Shown: positions 54,362-64,000 of the stretch, in pieces
Layout: every line of letters starts with the position of its first letter
How positions within the stretch are numbered: the first letter of the stretch is position 1
Assembly: GCA_017506865.1 (NCBI GenBank)
Contig: JAFCMP010000157.1
Coordinates: 806,001-870,000 of the forward strand
DNA length: 64,000 nucleotides
Direction: 5' to 3'
Source: Tribonema minus
Taxonomy: Eukaryota; Sar; Xanthophyceae; Tribonematales; Tribonemataceae
Notes under the pieces: model-generated
The model's input: only the letters and a program-made list of their open reading frames with translations
The model's database searches: none
Told to the model about the DNA's origin: nothing
Made by a program: the position numbers and the translations under genes

Positions 54362-57300
54362 GTGAGAAGGCTTATCGGTACGCGGTGCCACAGCGCAACA
54401 TGCGTAGCTGCGTACGCTGTTCCGCTGTTGCACGGTGAAAAGGCCAACTGCCTCCAGGTCGGTCACGTTTGACAGTTGCAACGCGCCTCTGTGGTAAGCG
54501 GCCGTGCCCAAACATCAGTTAGAGAGCCAATGAACTGCATAACGATCGTAATGGCTGATCCAGGCGGGTTTCAGCTGCCTGCCACGGCGCCAGAGCGCAC
54601 AATCAAAAGTGGCGGTTGGTTTGCCGCGTTTCGGCTGGCGTCGGGCCACCGCGGATTTCGGGCGCTCAATCTGTGCAGATGATAGCGCATATGTCACCAA
54701 CACTGATGCATCGACGCTAAGATGAGTCCTGGATGTCCACAGGTGTAAGTCGTTTCAGAAATTGGCAGTTGGCGTCGCTTCAAGCACACGGCTCTTTGTC
54801 GGAATTCGACTCGAAACTGTGGTGGCACCTGCCTTCTGCTGCTCATAAGTGCGGAACGCAGCTGCAGCGCGTGACCAGTGCCAGTTACCATGGCTGTTGG
54901 CAATGTCGTAGACCCTTTATCGCACTTGTCCAGACTGATTTTGGCTGAAATGATGGCACCAAGCTGGCCGCCACTGCCAACGCTAGCGAGCATGCGGCAG
55001 CATGATCAGCACAGCGCGCGCAGAGCTGAGAGCGCAGTTGGCACATCGGAATACATGTGCGATGGGATTGTTTGATGTGTTACATTCGTGGCGGCGCTCC
55101 GTCAGCGTGCGCATGCAGCAACGCGCACTTAACTGCGGCACCTGACGCAAAACAAACGAAGTTACTCAAACATTGCTTGTCGCTCAGACCCATCCATCAC
55201 TGGAGTCGACCTCAGTGCCACGAGTGTTGTTGGGATCTCGCATTGGAAGGTGGCGCAGCGAGCACGACCATGTTGCGAGTGTTGAAGCGACCTTGCATCC
55301 ATTGTTGGCGGCATAGCAACGGTGGTGTTCTACATTTTTAGCCTGTGGCATCACGGCCTCTGCAGCCCTTGCATATGAGCAGAGGTCATCCAGGCGTGCA
55401 CTGTGGCCGTTACACTGGGTTGCTGTAGGGTGCTAGTCCACCATTAGCTGAATGTTGCTCTGAAAGCCATGTAATGTCTCGTCGCTGCTGGCATAGACGC
55501 ACGGGCATTCTGCATGCCGTTTCTGCAGCATGACCTGCCTTCACCAAGGCAGCTGCAACAGAGTAATGCCGTGCCCGTGACTGTGGTGACGCTTTCGACA
55601 CTCATACACGCCAAATTACAACTACAAACTGATGCGCTACTGATTTGTTATAACACCAAGGTCAACACGGTCAATGTTGTTGTCATCCTCATTTCACCCT
55701 CGTTTGATGGCACCTGCTGTTGACGATGTCATCAGATAATGACCAGCCTGCGCCGTGCATGTCTATGGCTCTGCGGGTGCTGCACAGCGCACGGGCTGCT
55801 TGTCACCGCTCCCTAGGCACAAAATCATAACCTCTGTTGTGTTGGAAGTCAGACAGCGCTTGAAGTTGCCGCCCCGCAGCGCGCGCACACGCACACCAAT
55901 GCACGCCACGCGCACGTCACCCCCGCGCAGGACTTTCACAAGCCGTTTGACTCGCCGGCGGTGCTGGTGGTGGGCCACCAGACCAGCGGGAAGAGCGCCC
56001 TGATAGAGGCGTTAATGGGGTTTCAGTTCAATCAGGTGGGGGGGGGGACCAAAACGCGGCGGCCGATAGCGCTGCGCATGCAGTACAACCCGGACTGCGA
56101 CCAGCCGCGCTGCTACCTGACGCTGGAGAACGGGCGGGAGGAACCGCGGTGAGTCACTGATTGAAGTTGAACTTCATGCATCATGGGAGGAACCAGGTGG
56201 CCTGACCTCAACGCATACATGGCAGCGGAATCAGGTAGAATCACAGGCACCGCGGTGAGCATACTTCCAACACTGATTAGAACTTCAACTTTAGCCGTCG
56301 TCCGAGCATACTTAAGCACTTGAGCTGCATCCTCATTGGAGGCATCGCGGCGAGCATGCGTCAACACTGATTTGAATTTAAACTTCAGCTTTCGTCGAGC
56401 ACACTTCAACACTTGAGCTGCATCCTCATCGGAGGCATCGCGGTGATTATACTTGAATGCTGATTTGAACTTCAACTTCTGTCATCATCAGAGCATACTT
56501 CAACACTGAGCTGCATCCGCATTGGAAAAATCGCAGTGAGCATGCTTCAACACTCAGTTGAGCATCATTGCCTTTGCTGACGACACGCCTCCGTCACGTT
56601 TAGCACAGTTTGTATTAAAACGCAGCAGCAGCGGTGGTATTGCGTGTTGCTGGAGGGCGGTAGGTATGTACTGTAGTACGCCATCTCAACTGTCAGCTTC
56701 ACCGAACCCCGATATCAAACCTCTCTCACCGTACTTGCAATCTCACACGTGCCACAATCTGCTCGGTTCAGCTACGCGACTCGGGCAGAGCACTGCTGCA
56801 GCACTGCCTGATGCCGGCAGCTGCGCGGTGCCCCATTGCATCAACACAACATTGAGGTTTAAAATATCGACTGCGGCGCACAGCCTGGCCATCCATGGGT
56901 TACTGCAGTGAACATATACATACATACATACATACATACATACATGCCTATTTCTCACCATGGCTCTTTATGGCTCCCACAGTGAGCGCCATGAGGTTGA
57001 AACCACACCATGGTGCTGTACGCGACTGCAGCTTTTTGGTGAACTGCAGTAATGAGCCGTGCTGTAATCAGTCTTTTGGGCCCTCCATCAACCCTTCTAC
57101 TAGATTGACTTGATAGGTTGCAGCCAGAGATAGGGTTAGGGTTACAGCTGCAATGTCACACGTATATGAGCAGTTCAAGCCTGTACAGTTGAAGTTGTGG
57201 TTGGGGTTAGGACTGTTAGGATTGTTCGTCAACATCCGCTCCTTCTCAAACCCCTGAAGTGTCATGTTGAGCTCTACGGCAGCATCTTCAATTCGTGTCC

Positions 57301-60300
57301 AGGAATCTTGCGCATGACTCCGCTGACGCCGTTGACACGGTACCAGGTAGTGTCAACTTCAATGTTTATGTTTCAACTTCAATGTTGAAGTTGGGTCGCT
57401 CCCACAGCACTTCTTGCACAAGCGTCACTACAAAAGGTGTTTTGGAGGGGATACAACTGCTCTTGCCGTCAAAACTATGTAGGGCTACATGTATGAGTGC
57501 AGCTGCAAAAGGACCAGGTGCGCAAGCTCCTGTCCCTGTAGGCATGTCAGTTCCGTTAGGTTTGGAGCTGAGCATCGCCTGTGTCATTATTATGTCATTC
57601 TGTCTGAATGACAGGCAATGAAACTGTCGCAGTGACACTGCTCAGCAAAGATGAGGTCCATTTCAAACATTGCTTCCAATTGTATGTCTCAGGTACGTGT
57701 CCCTCTCATCAGTGCTCCGCCTCACATATTGCGTCCCGCATTAGCGTGGCGCGCTGCTCGCGCCAATTCTAGTCACAGTCACAAGACTTACACTACCATG
57801 TGGTCGCAGATTACGGTGTGTTTGTTACGCAAGTGGTGCATGCTGAGCACTGACATGCTGGTATGCACGCATCGCCCCCGCAGGTCGCTGGCGGAAATAC
57901 AGGCGTACATTGAGGCGGAGAACAAGCGCCTGGAACGAGATCCCATCAGGTATTTATGTACCCAGATTCAAGCGAGGGGTACGTAGGTATGCGCAGTGAA
58001 GCAGGTGTGTGTGTTGAGGCGAAGAACAGGCGCCTGGGACGAGATCCCATCAGGTATGTATGTACCCAGGTTCAAGCTGGGGGTAGGTAGGTATGCGAAG
58101 TGAAGCACGTGTGTGCTGAGGCGGAGGACAAGCGCCTATAACGAGGTCTCATCATGAGGTGTTTACCAGCACCAGGCTAGGGGTATGCGCTTGTTGACAT
58201 CAGGTATGTATCAGTTTCATATGGGAGTATGCAGGTATGCCCAGAGAAGCAGGTGTGTGTTGCCCCAAACATGCATAGCGCGCTGCAACCAAAGGCGGTG
58301 CTGCTCGCTGCCACAGGTCGAAGGCATGTGCGCACTCATCAGGGCGGTAGGTAGGCAGGCTGTCATCGTCTCCTTTGTAAGAAACTGTCCTAATGAATAG
58401 GGCAGCCTTCTTCAAAAAGGCAGCGCCATGTCAAGAATAAGCTGTTTCATTGCCGCCTTAACTGCCAGTGTGGACGTCATCACAAGTGACCAGTGCTCAG
58501 CATGCAAGCACGCACACTCAACATCTGCTCGTGCGTGCTCAAGAGCTTTGACACCCTTAGACCATGATTGGCATGGAGTATCCACGCCATGCGCGCATGC
58601 TTCGGCTACGATGGTGAGCTGTTGAGGTTTTTATCTGAGGCAATACATTGTCTGTCACACAGCTCAATTACACTGGCTCTACGCGTCTGCGCAGGTCATT
58701 TGACGCGTGGGATGTCATTATCAGAATGGAGTTGTTGCCATTAGATACAGACGCATGCTTTGTCAGAGAACTCAATCGCACTGGCTCTGCACGACTGCGC
58801 AGGTCATTCGATGCGCGGGAGATCATGATCAGAATGGAGTACCGGTTCTGCCCCAACATGATACTGATCGACACGCCGGGGCTCATTCAGGCGCCCAGGG
58901 GGAAGCACCTCAACGCTCAGCAACAAGCACTGCTTCAGGTGTGTATGGGTATGTGTGTAGACTCAATAACATGATGCTGATTTGACATGCAGGCGCCCAG
59001 GGGTAAGAGCATCTCAACGCTCAGCAACAAGCGCCGCTGCAGGTATGTATACGTATGCGTGTAACTTCAACAATATGATGCTGATGACATTCCTGCTGCA
59101 GGTATGTAGAGGTTTGCATGTATCCACATGCCTGCCTACCTCTTTTTCGCGTTTGCTAGCACTGTATGGGGCAAGCATCTCAACGCTCAGCAACATACCT
59201 ACCTACTCTGCGGGTGCGTTCATGTGTGCGGACGGGGTCGAAGGATGCGGCTTCTTTCCACATGACTGAGACCAGCCGATGCAAATCGTCATACTGGGCT
59301 TCAACCCAGACCGAACGCTGCTCAGGCGGAGAAAGAGCCATTCTTATGGATACACGTGTGTGAGGTTGCAACTTCAACCTCAACTTCCATACTGACTCGG
59401 CACTGCTGTGCTCGATTTCTTGCCCGCAGGCGGCGAAGGAGTGCGAGCAGCTGGTGATCCAGAAGATGCGCTGTCAGGACTTCATCATACTGTGCGTGGA
59501 GGACACGACGGACTGGAAGCACGCCACCACGCGCAACGTCGTCATGCAGGTATGAGGCTCATGATCTGAACGTCGCAGGTTCAATCCCTGCTCAAGCATC
59601 TGGCCCTCCTTCATCACTTAACTTCAAGTCTAGACCTTCTAAGCCAACAATCTGGGCTTTTTGCCGTTAGACTAGCATGCCACCACGCGCAACGTGTCAG
59701 CACGTATGTAGGCACCCAATCGAACACATACCCTGTATACATACCCTACATGTCTGCTCTGCGACATCATCGTGCGTGGAAGACACGACGGAGTGAAAAG
59801 CACGCCAATATGCGCCAGCAGGCATGTAGGTATGAAGCCCTGTCCGCATGTGCCTTGCATACGTACCGCGGAGAAATCCAGCAGACTGCAAGTACGCCAT
59901 CATGCGCGCAAAACGTCGTCATGCAGGTATGCAGGCGACCAATAGAAGTATCCTATACATACCCTATATAGAGTGTTTCTGTGACGTGCTCACTGGGAGC
60001 CGCCATGCTGAAGGTTGTCATGCAAGGTAGGTATAAGGCGCAGTCCGCGCAACCCGTGCATACATACCCTGGGAGCCTGCTTCGCCGTTGTGTACAGAAA
60101 TATGCCAGCACATGCAACGTCGTCATGCAGTGACAGTGCCAACGCTAGTTATCTGTTGATCCGCGCACACATACCTTGCATGCATACCAACCCTGGGGTG
60201 CCAACTGTGCTCATTCATGGGACTGTAACGCGTCAATGCTTATGCGCAGCAGCATGATGCAGGCAACACTCCAACACGAGGGCACTGGTTGCGGCCCGAT

Positions 60301-63300
60301 TCGTGGCGCCTGATCCTGTATGTGCATCTTCCTTGGTTCCCTGCTGAAAATGGCTCCTTGCTTTCAAAAGACGGCGTGGTTAGCGCCCTCACTGTAGCGT
60401 CTCCCACAGCCTTCTTCAAGTGCCTACTTCAACTTCACTTCTGGGCACTGTCACACTGGCGGTGCGCTATAGCACATTTGCGCCCGCAACGGTGGCATGC
60501 GTCAGCGCTCCGCCCCCTCTCGACTCGTGCTGAACTCGACTCGAGTTTGCGACTCAAGTCCCAGTCTCTCCCTCAACACACTGACTACATGTGCGCCAAA
60601 CCCCATCACTCATGCGTTTCCAACATCGGTTCTGATTCACCAGTCTCATCATGTGTGTCTACTACGCGGTGTTGTTGGTCGCTTATTGCCGTGATGATGA
60701 TGCCGTACACATACATACCCCATATGTGATGCGGGCGCGCAAGTGGACCCCTCTGGCAGTCACTTATTACCGTGATCATGACATACATACATACCCCACA
60801 TGTGCTGGCGCGCAGGTCGACCCCTCCCTGGAGCGCACCGTGCTGGTGTGCACCAAGCTAGACACCAAGCTGCCGCAGTTCAGCAGCGGCGAGGACCTGG
60901 AGGACTTCATCGACGCACCTGTCATGCGCCGCATGTACAGCGGCCTGCTGGGCGGGTACGTACTTGTCAGTGATGTCTGTTACATTCTGTAACTGTCACG
61001 TGCTGCTGGAAGTTGATACCACTTTATCGACGCATCCGTCATGCGTCGCACATACAGCGGCCTGCTGGGCGGGTACGTATGTACATGTCTTCAACGGCGT
61101 GCTATCTGGACCTTCACGCATACCCTGTTTTTGAATCTCCCCTTATTTGCATACTTGCGTACCCCTGGTCCCCCCCCCCCTCCCCCTGCCGCAATCCCTC
61201 CTTAAGAGCGTGCCATCGGGCCGCGTCGGATGCTGCCGTGACTCCGTTTACTTCATCGCATACCCCAGCCTTCATGCATACAGAGCCCTGTTTTCATAAA
61301 TCTACCCATGCCCCCCGCCCCCTGCCGCAGCCCCTTCTTCACCAGCGTGCCATCGGGCCGCGTCGGACGCGGCCGCGAATCCGCCTACTTCAGCAACGAG
61401 GCCTTTGTGGCAGGCGTGCGGAGGGCAGAACGTGACGACTCCATGCACGTCGCCTCTAAGCTCGGGCCCACCGCGGGCACGCAGTGCCTGCCGCACGTCG
61501 GTGTGTCACGACTCAGGCGCTTCCTGGAGCGTCGCGTTGAAGATTGCTACCGGTGAGTTGAAGATTGCGCAGTGAGATGCACTATACATGCCTTGTGAAT
61601 ACGTACTAGTGCAGGTCTGTAGCACGTTGGCGTGTCACGGCTCAGGCGCTTCCTGGAGCGCCGAGTTGAAGATTGCTACCGGTGAGTTGCACTTGTGATT
61701 GCCTTTTGGATACTACTGCCTGTAGCACGTCGGCGTGTCGCGGCTCAGCCGGTTCCTGGAGCGTCAAGTTGAAGATTGCTACTGGTGAATTGAAGATTGG
61801 TCGGTGAGATGCACTATAGCTGCCTTGTGAATACTCGTGCCTGCCGCACGTCGGCATATCACGGCTCAGGCGGTTTCTGGAGCGTCGAATAGGAGATTGC
61901 CACCGGTGAGTTGCATTTGTGATTGCCTTGTGAATACCGACTAAGGCAGGCCTGTGCACGTTGGCGTGTCACGGCTCAGCCGGTTTTTGGAGCGTCAAGT
62001 TGAAGATTGCTACCAGTGAGTTGAAGTATGGGGGTAAGCATTGGCTACATGGGGCGTGTCCTGGCTCAGGCAGTGTGTTGAGCATTGACTTTCAAAAGCA
62101 TTGCTGCCGGTGAGGAGAAGTAATAATGATGGTGTGCGCCTGGCTGAGTTGATACAGCTGCAAACGTGTTGCTTACATGTCGTAGGGTTAGGGATAGGGT
62201 TACGATTAGCTCATGCTCCTCATGTCCCTCATGCACCTTTGGCGGCACGCATGGCCATGTCGCCACTAGCCCTGAATCCTGCTGAAACCCCAAGTCAACC
62301 CCATTTCTTTCTGCCCTCTCGACCTCACGTGTCAGGCGCAACGTGGCACGGATAGTACCCCTGTTGCAGCGGGAGCTGACCAAGGCAGAGGGGCGGCTGC
62401 TGGCCACAGAGCGGGAGCTTTCGGTGAGCGCTGATGCCATACTGTGCTGAGCGCTGCTTTATCATAACCCTGAGAGCCGTTGTAACCGTGGTGTTACCCG
62501 GGCCTCGCTCTAGTTAGAACCTAGTCTGAAAGCATGCTTTGCAATGGTGCCATCAACCACGCACACGCATACACGTCGAAGTGAAATCATACCTTTCAAT
62601 CATCTGTGTTGAAGTTGCGCCTGCGCTCGCTCTCTGTCGTTTGCTGCACCTTCAGGCGCTGAGCTTAGACCAGCTCAAAGCCAGCGCAGAGGGGTACCGT
62701 GAGCACTTTGTGCATACGTGAAGGCATGCTTATTCGGTCTTTCCAAACATAAACATGCACCTGTAAGTCTCCACAACTCATCGGACCTGGTCTGAATTTC
62801 TCACTTTGGTCCTCTTTCTCTGTCGCCTGCGTATTCCTGCAGGCGCTGAGCTTAGACCAGCTCAAAGCGAGCGCAGAGGAATACCGTGAGCACTTTGTGC
62901 GCTCACTTGGCAGCGCCATACAGGGTACCATACATGCCCCCCCAGACCAGTTTGGGGAGACCCTGGAGAGTGAGCAGTTACAGGCGGGCAGCTTTGTGGA
63001 CTCGGGGCGGGTGGATGGGGACAAGTGGGACAGGCTCATGGAGGTAAAACTTCAAGTTGAAGTAGGGTTAAGTATGTATGTACACTCCACTCATTGAGTT
63101 GCGTGGTACTAAAAGGATTGGATGTCAACTTAATGTTGAAGTGTTTGACAGTTGAAGCACACTCAGTTGCCTTGTATGTACTGAGGGCAGATCTGAAGGG
63201 GCGTGTCACGGTAATTGCTGATGGCTTTGCCAAACCTAACAGTACGCTCGCACAGCAAAACTGCAGGGCCTGGGTTCCTGGGCAGACCAGGTGTGCGTGC

Positions 63301-64000
63301 AAAGCGACCTGATGCTTCTGCTTGATACAGTAGGGACCTTATCAAGCTCTGTGCCCTTAGCCGGCTTCAAGGCAACTGCTTGCTGCATACCAAAAAAGAG
63401 GGCAAAAAAGTGCTGCGTTTGCGCCTATGTTCTTGGCCCAGATTGCACTAGACCAACGCCAATTTCACAAAAGAGCAATGTCAAGGACCGCCGAGTACGC
63501 ACGCCACTGCGTCTTCGCGGCGTGCAGTATCACAGCGTGCTGCGCGAGTTCGTTCGCCTTATACATACCTATTGCATACATACACACATACTTCATACCA
63601 TCACTCGCTACATTTGACATGTCATCCCTGACACGCTGCGACAGGTGGAGGTCGGCAACACGGGCCACCGCCTCTTCGGCGGCGCGCAGTACCACCGCGT
63701 GCTGCGCGAATTCGCCTTTGCCGTTCGCCACATGCCCTCCCCGGAGATCACCGACGACGAAATCGCCAACGCGGCGGGCATAGGCGACATGCACGACGGC
63801 GTGAACTTCATGCGCGCGGCGTGCGTGATCGCCGTGGAAAAGGCGCGGCTCGGATTCGATCCCCTGCTGGAGAGCTTGCGGGTCAGGGCGGTGCACGTGC
63901 TGCGGCGGCTGTTTGCAGTGGTGGAGCACATGCTCAAGCGCGAGGGGCTGACGATGAGCGAGAGCCACCAGAAGCCCTTTTCGTTCATCGTGCGCCGCAT
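54068..64000 (+). CDS. ARC5: ARC5/DRP5B-like plastid-division dynamin (3' end outside window)
   Basis: A dynamin-family GTPase that constricts dividing plastids from the cytosolic side in plants and algae. Exons, all phase-consistent: 54068-54361, 55931-56148, 57884-57949, 58803-58938, 59430-59549, 60816-60955, 61331-61552, 62336-62423, 62843-63043 and 63645 to the window end, giving about 613 residues. Landmarks: LYEAYNMLHSLAQ (first exon), P-loop GHQTSGKS near residue 113, GGGTKTRRP (G2), IQAYIEAENKRLE (ARC5-specific stretch), LIDTPGLI (G3), CVEDTTDW, CTKLDTKLPQFSS (G4), PFFTSVPSGRVG, PPDQFGETL, GGAQYHRVLREF and ACVIAVEKAR. All these match plant ARC5 closely in order and wording. The chosen ATG gives a hydrophobic stretch at residues 17-33 and then a basic Ala-rich stretch, like a signal plus transit-type presequence. 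Most introns carry exon-edge copies. Confidence 0.93.
56160..56545 (+). repeat. Donor-side echoes of dynamin exon 55931-56148
   Basis: After the true donor at 56149, 'ggaggcatcgcggtgagcat'-type junctions recur near 56253, 56351, 56443 and 56535, a regular 92-104 base period. Each is followed by a copy of the first intron bases ('cttcaacactgatttgaac'). Confidence 0.85.
58012..58175 (+). repeat. Two donor-side echoes of dynamin exon 57884-57949
   Basis: 'gaggcggagaacaagcgcct' then 'gatcccatcag' before GTAT is repeated at about 58015-58054 and, more decayed, at 58116-58156. Confidence 0.9.
58683..58740 (+). repeat. Acceptor-side echo of dynamin exon 58803-58938
   Basis: 'ctgcgcaggtcatttgacgc' then 'atcagaatggag' copies the real exon start 111 bases downstream. 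Confidence 0.92.
58985..59215 (+). repeat. Donor-side echoes of dynamin exon 58803-58938
   Basis: 'caggcgcccaggggtaag' with 'ctcaacgctcagcaacaagc' and CAG before GTATGTA lies at 58990-59043. Weaker copies lie near 59090-59105 and 59168-59195. Confidence 0.85.
59676..60150 (+). repeat. Five donor-side echoes of dynamin exon 59430-59549
   Basis: The exon end 'ccaccacgcgcaacgtcgtc' with 'atgcag' before GTATG recurs in decayed form near 59680-59704, 59770-59830, 59893-59929, 60008-60030 and 60105-60131. Confidence 0.85.
61020..61256 (+). repeat. Intron made of one donor-side and one acceptor-side echo
   Basis: Within the 375-bp intron 60956-61330, 61020-61077 copies the end of the preceding exon ('tacagcggcctgctgggcgg' before GTACGT) and 61186-61256 copies the start of the following exon ('gtgccatcgggccgcgtcgg' after a GCCGCA acceptor-like string). 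Confidence 0.95.
61600..62115 (+). repeat. Five donor-side echoes of dynamin exon 61331-61552
   Basis: 'ggcgtgtcacggctcaggcg' then 'cttcctggagcg' and 'gaagattgctaccg' before GTGAGTT recurs with junctions near 61680, 61786, 61903, 62013 and 62109. The first copy is nearly perfect over about 65 bases; spacing is about 95-130 bases. Confidence 0.95.
62650..62722 (+). repeat. Acceptor-side echo of dynamin exon 62843-63043
   Basis: CAG then 'gcgctgagcttagaccagct' through 'gagcactttgtgc' copies the exon start 188 bases downstream with only about three differences over 60 bases. Confidence 0.95.
63480..63565 (+). repeat. Acceptor-side echo of dynamin exon 63645 onward
   Basis: 'cgtcttcgcggcgtgcagta' and 'cgtgctgcgcgagttcg' copy real exon text at about 63690-63712 ('cctcttcggcggcgcgcagt' and 'cgtgctgcgcgaattcg'). 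Confidence 0.9.

Noticed and set aside
61553-62115. Array resembling a CRISPR or a simple satellite
   Set aside because: Units are diverged, contain exon text with donors, and both unit halves repeat; the setting is a eukaryotic intron.

Overview
The window reads as nuclear DNA of a plastid-bearing, GC-rich eukaryotic alga or related protist. Genes are split by long introns with GT-AG borders, exons mostly end in AG before GT, and short TTAGGG/CCCTAA blocks are scattered through introns. One gene is a plastid-division dynamin (ARC5/DRP5B type) whose N-terminus looks like a signal peptide plus a basic, Ala-rich stretch, which points to a complex (secondary) plastid. I cannot name the species; a haptophyte-like or other secondary-plastid alga is a guess.

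Layout. 0.9-20.7 kb, + strand: one large multi-exon gene, with N-terminal TFxPxI-type charged repeats, then a PH domain, then a complete AGC-family protein kinase. 23.6-25.0 kb, - strand: an intronless gene with an HSF-like DNA-binding domain. 25-34 kb: mostly gene-poor DNA with diverged tandem repeats, minisatellites and CGCGAA-rich clusters. 34.1-39.6 kb: a fossil Ty3/gypsy-type pol fragment carrying a C5 cytosine DNA methyltransferase, bounded by inverted ends built from a 393-bp tRNA-like repeat. 40.0-45.1 kb: a second fossil retroelement with a chromodomain between short direct repeats. 45.2-48.5 kb (perhaps to 50.3), + strand: a multi-exon gene I do not recognise. 52.0-53.4 kb: an old remnant related to the methyltransferase element. 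54.1 kb to the window end, + strand: the ARC5-like dynamin gene, cut by the window edge.

The most unusual feature lies in the introns. In the kinase and dynamin genes most introns contain serial, decaying copies of the neighbouring exon edge together with its splice site. Copies of an exon's 3' end plus donor lie downstream of that exon; copies of an exon's 5' end plus acceptor lie upstream of it. One 375-bp intron (60956-61330) is largely a donor copy followed by an acceptor copy. This suggests introns here grow by repeated tandem duplication across splice junctions. The HSF and unrecognised genes show little or none of it.

The kinase, HSF-like and dynamin genes show no obvious pathway link; they appear as neighbours only.
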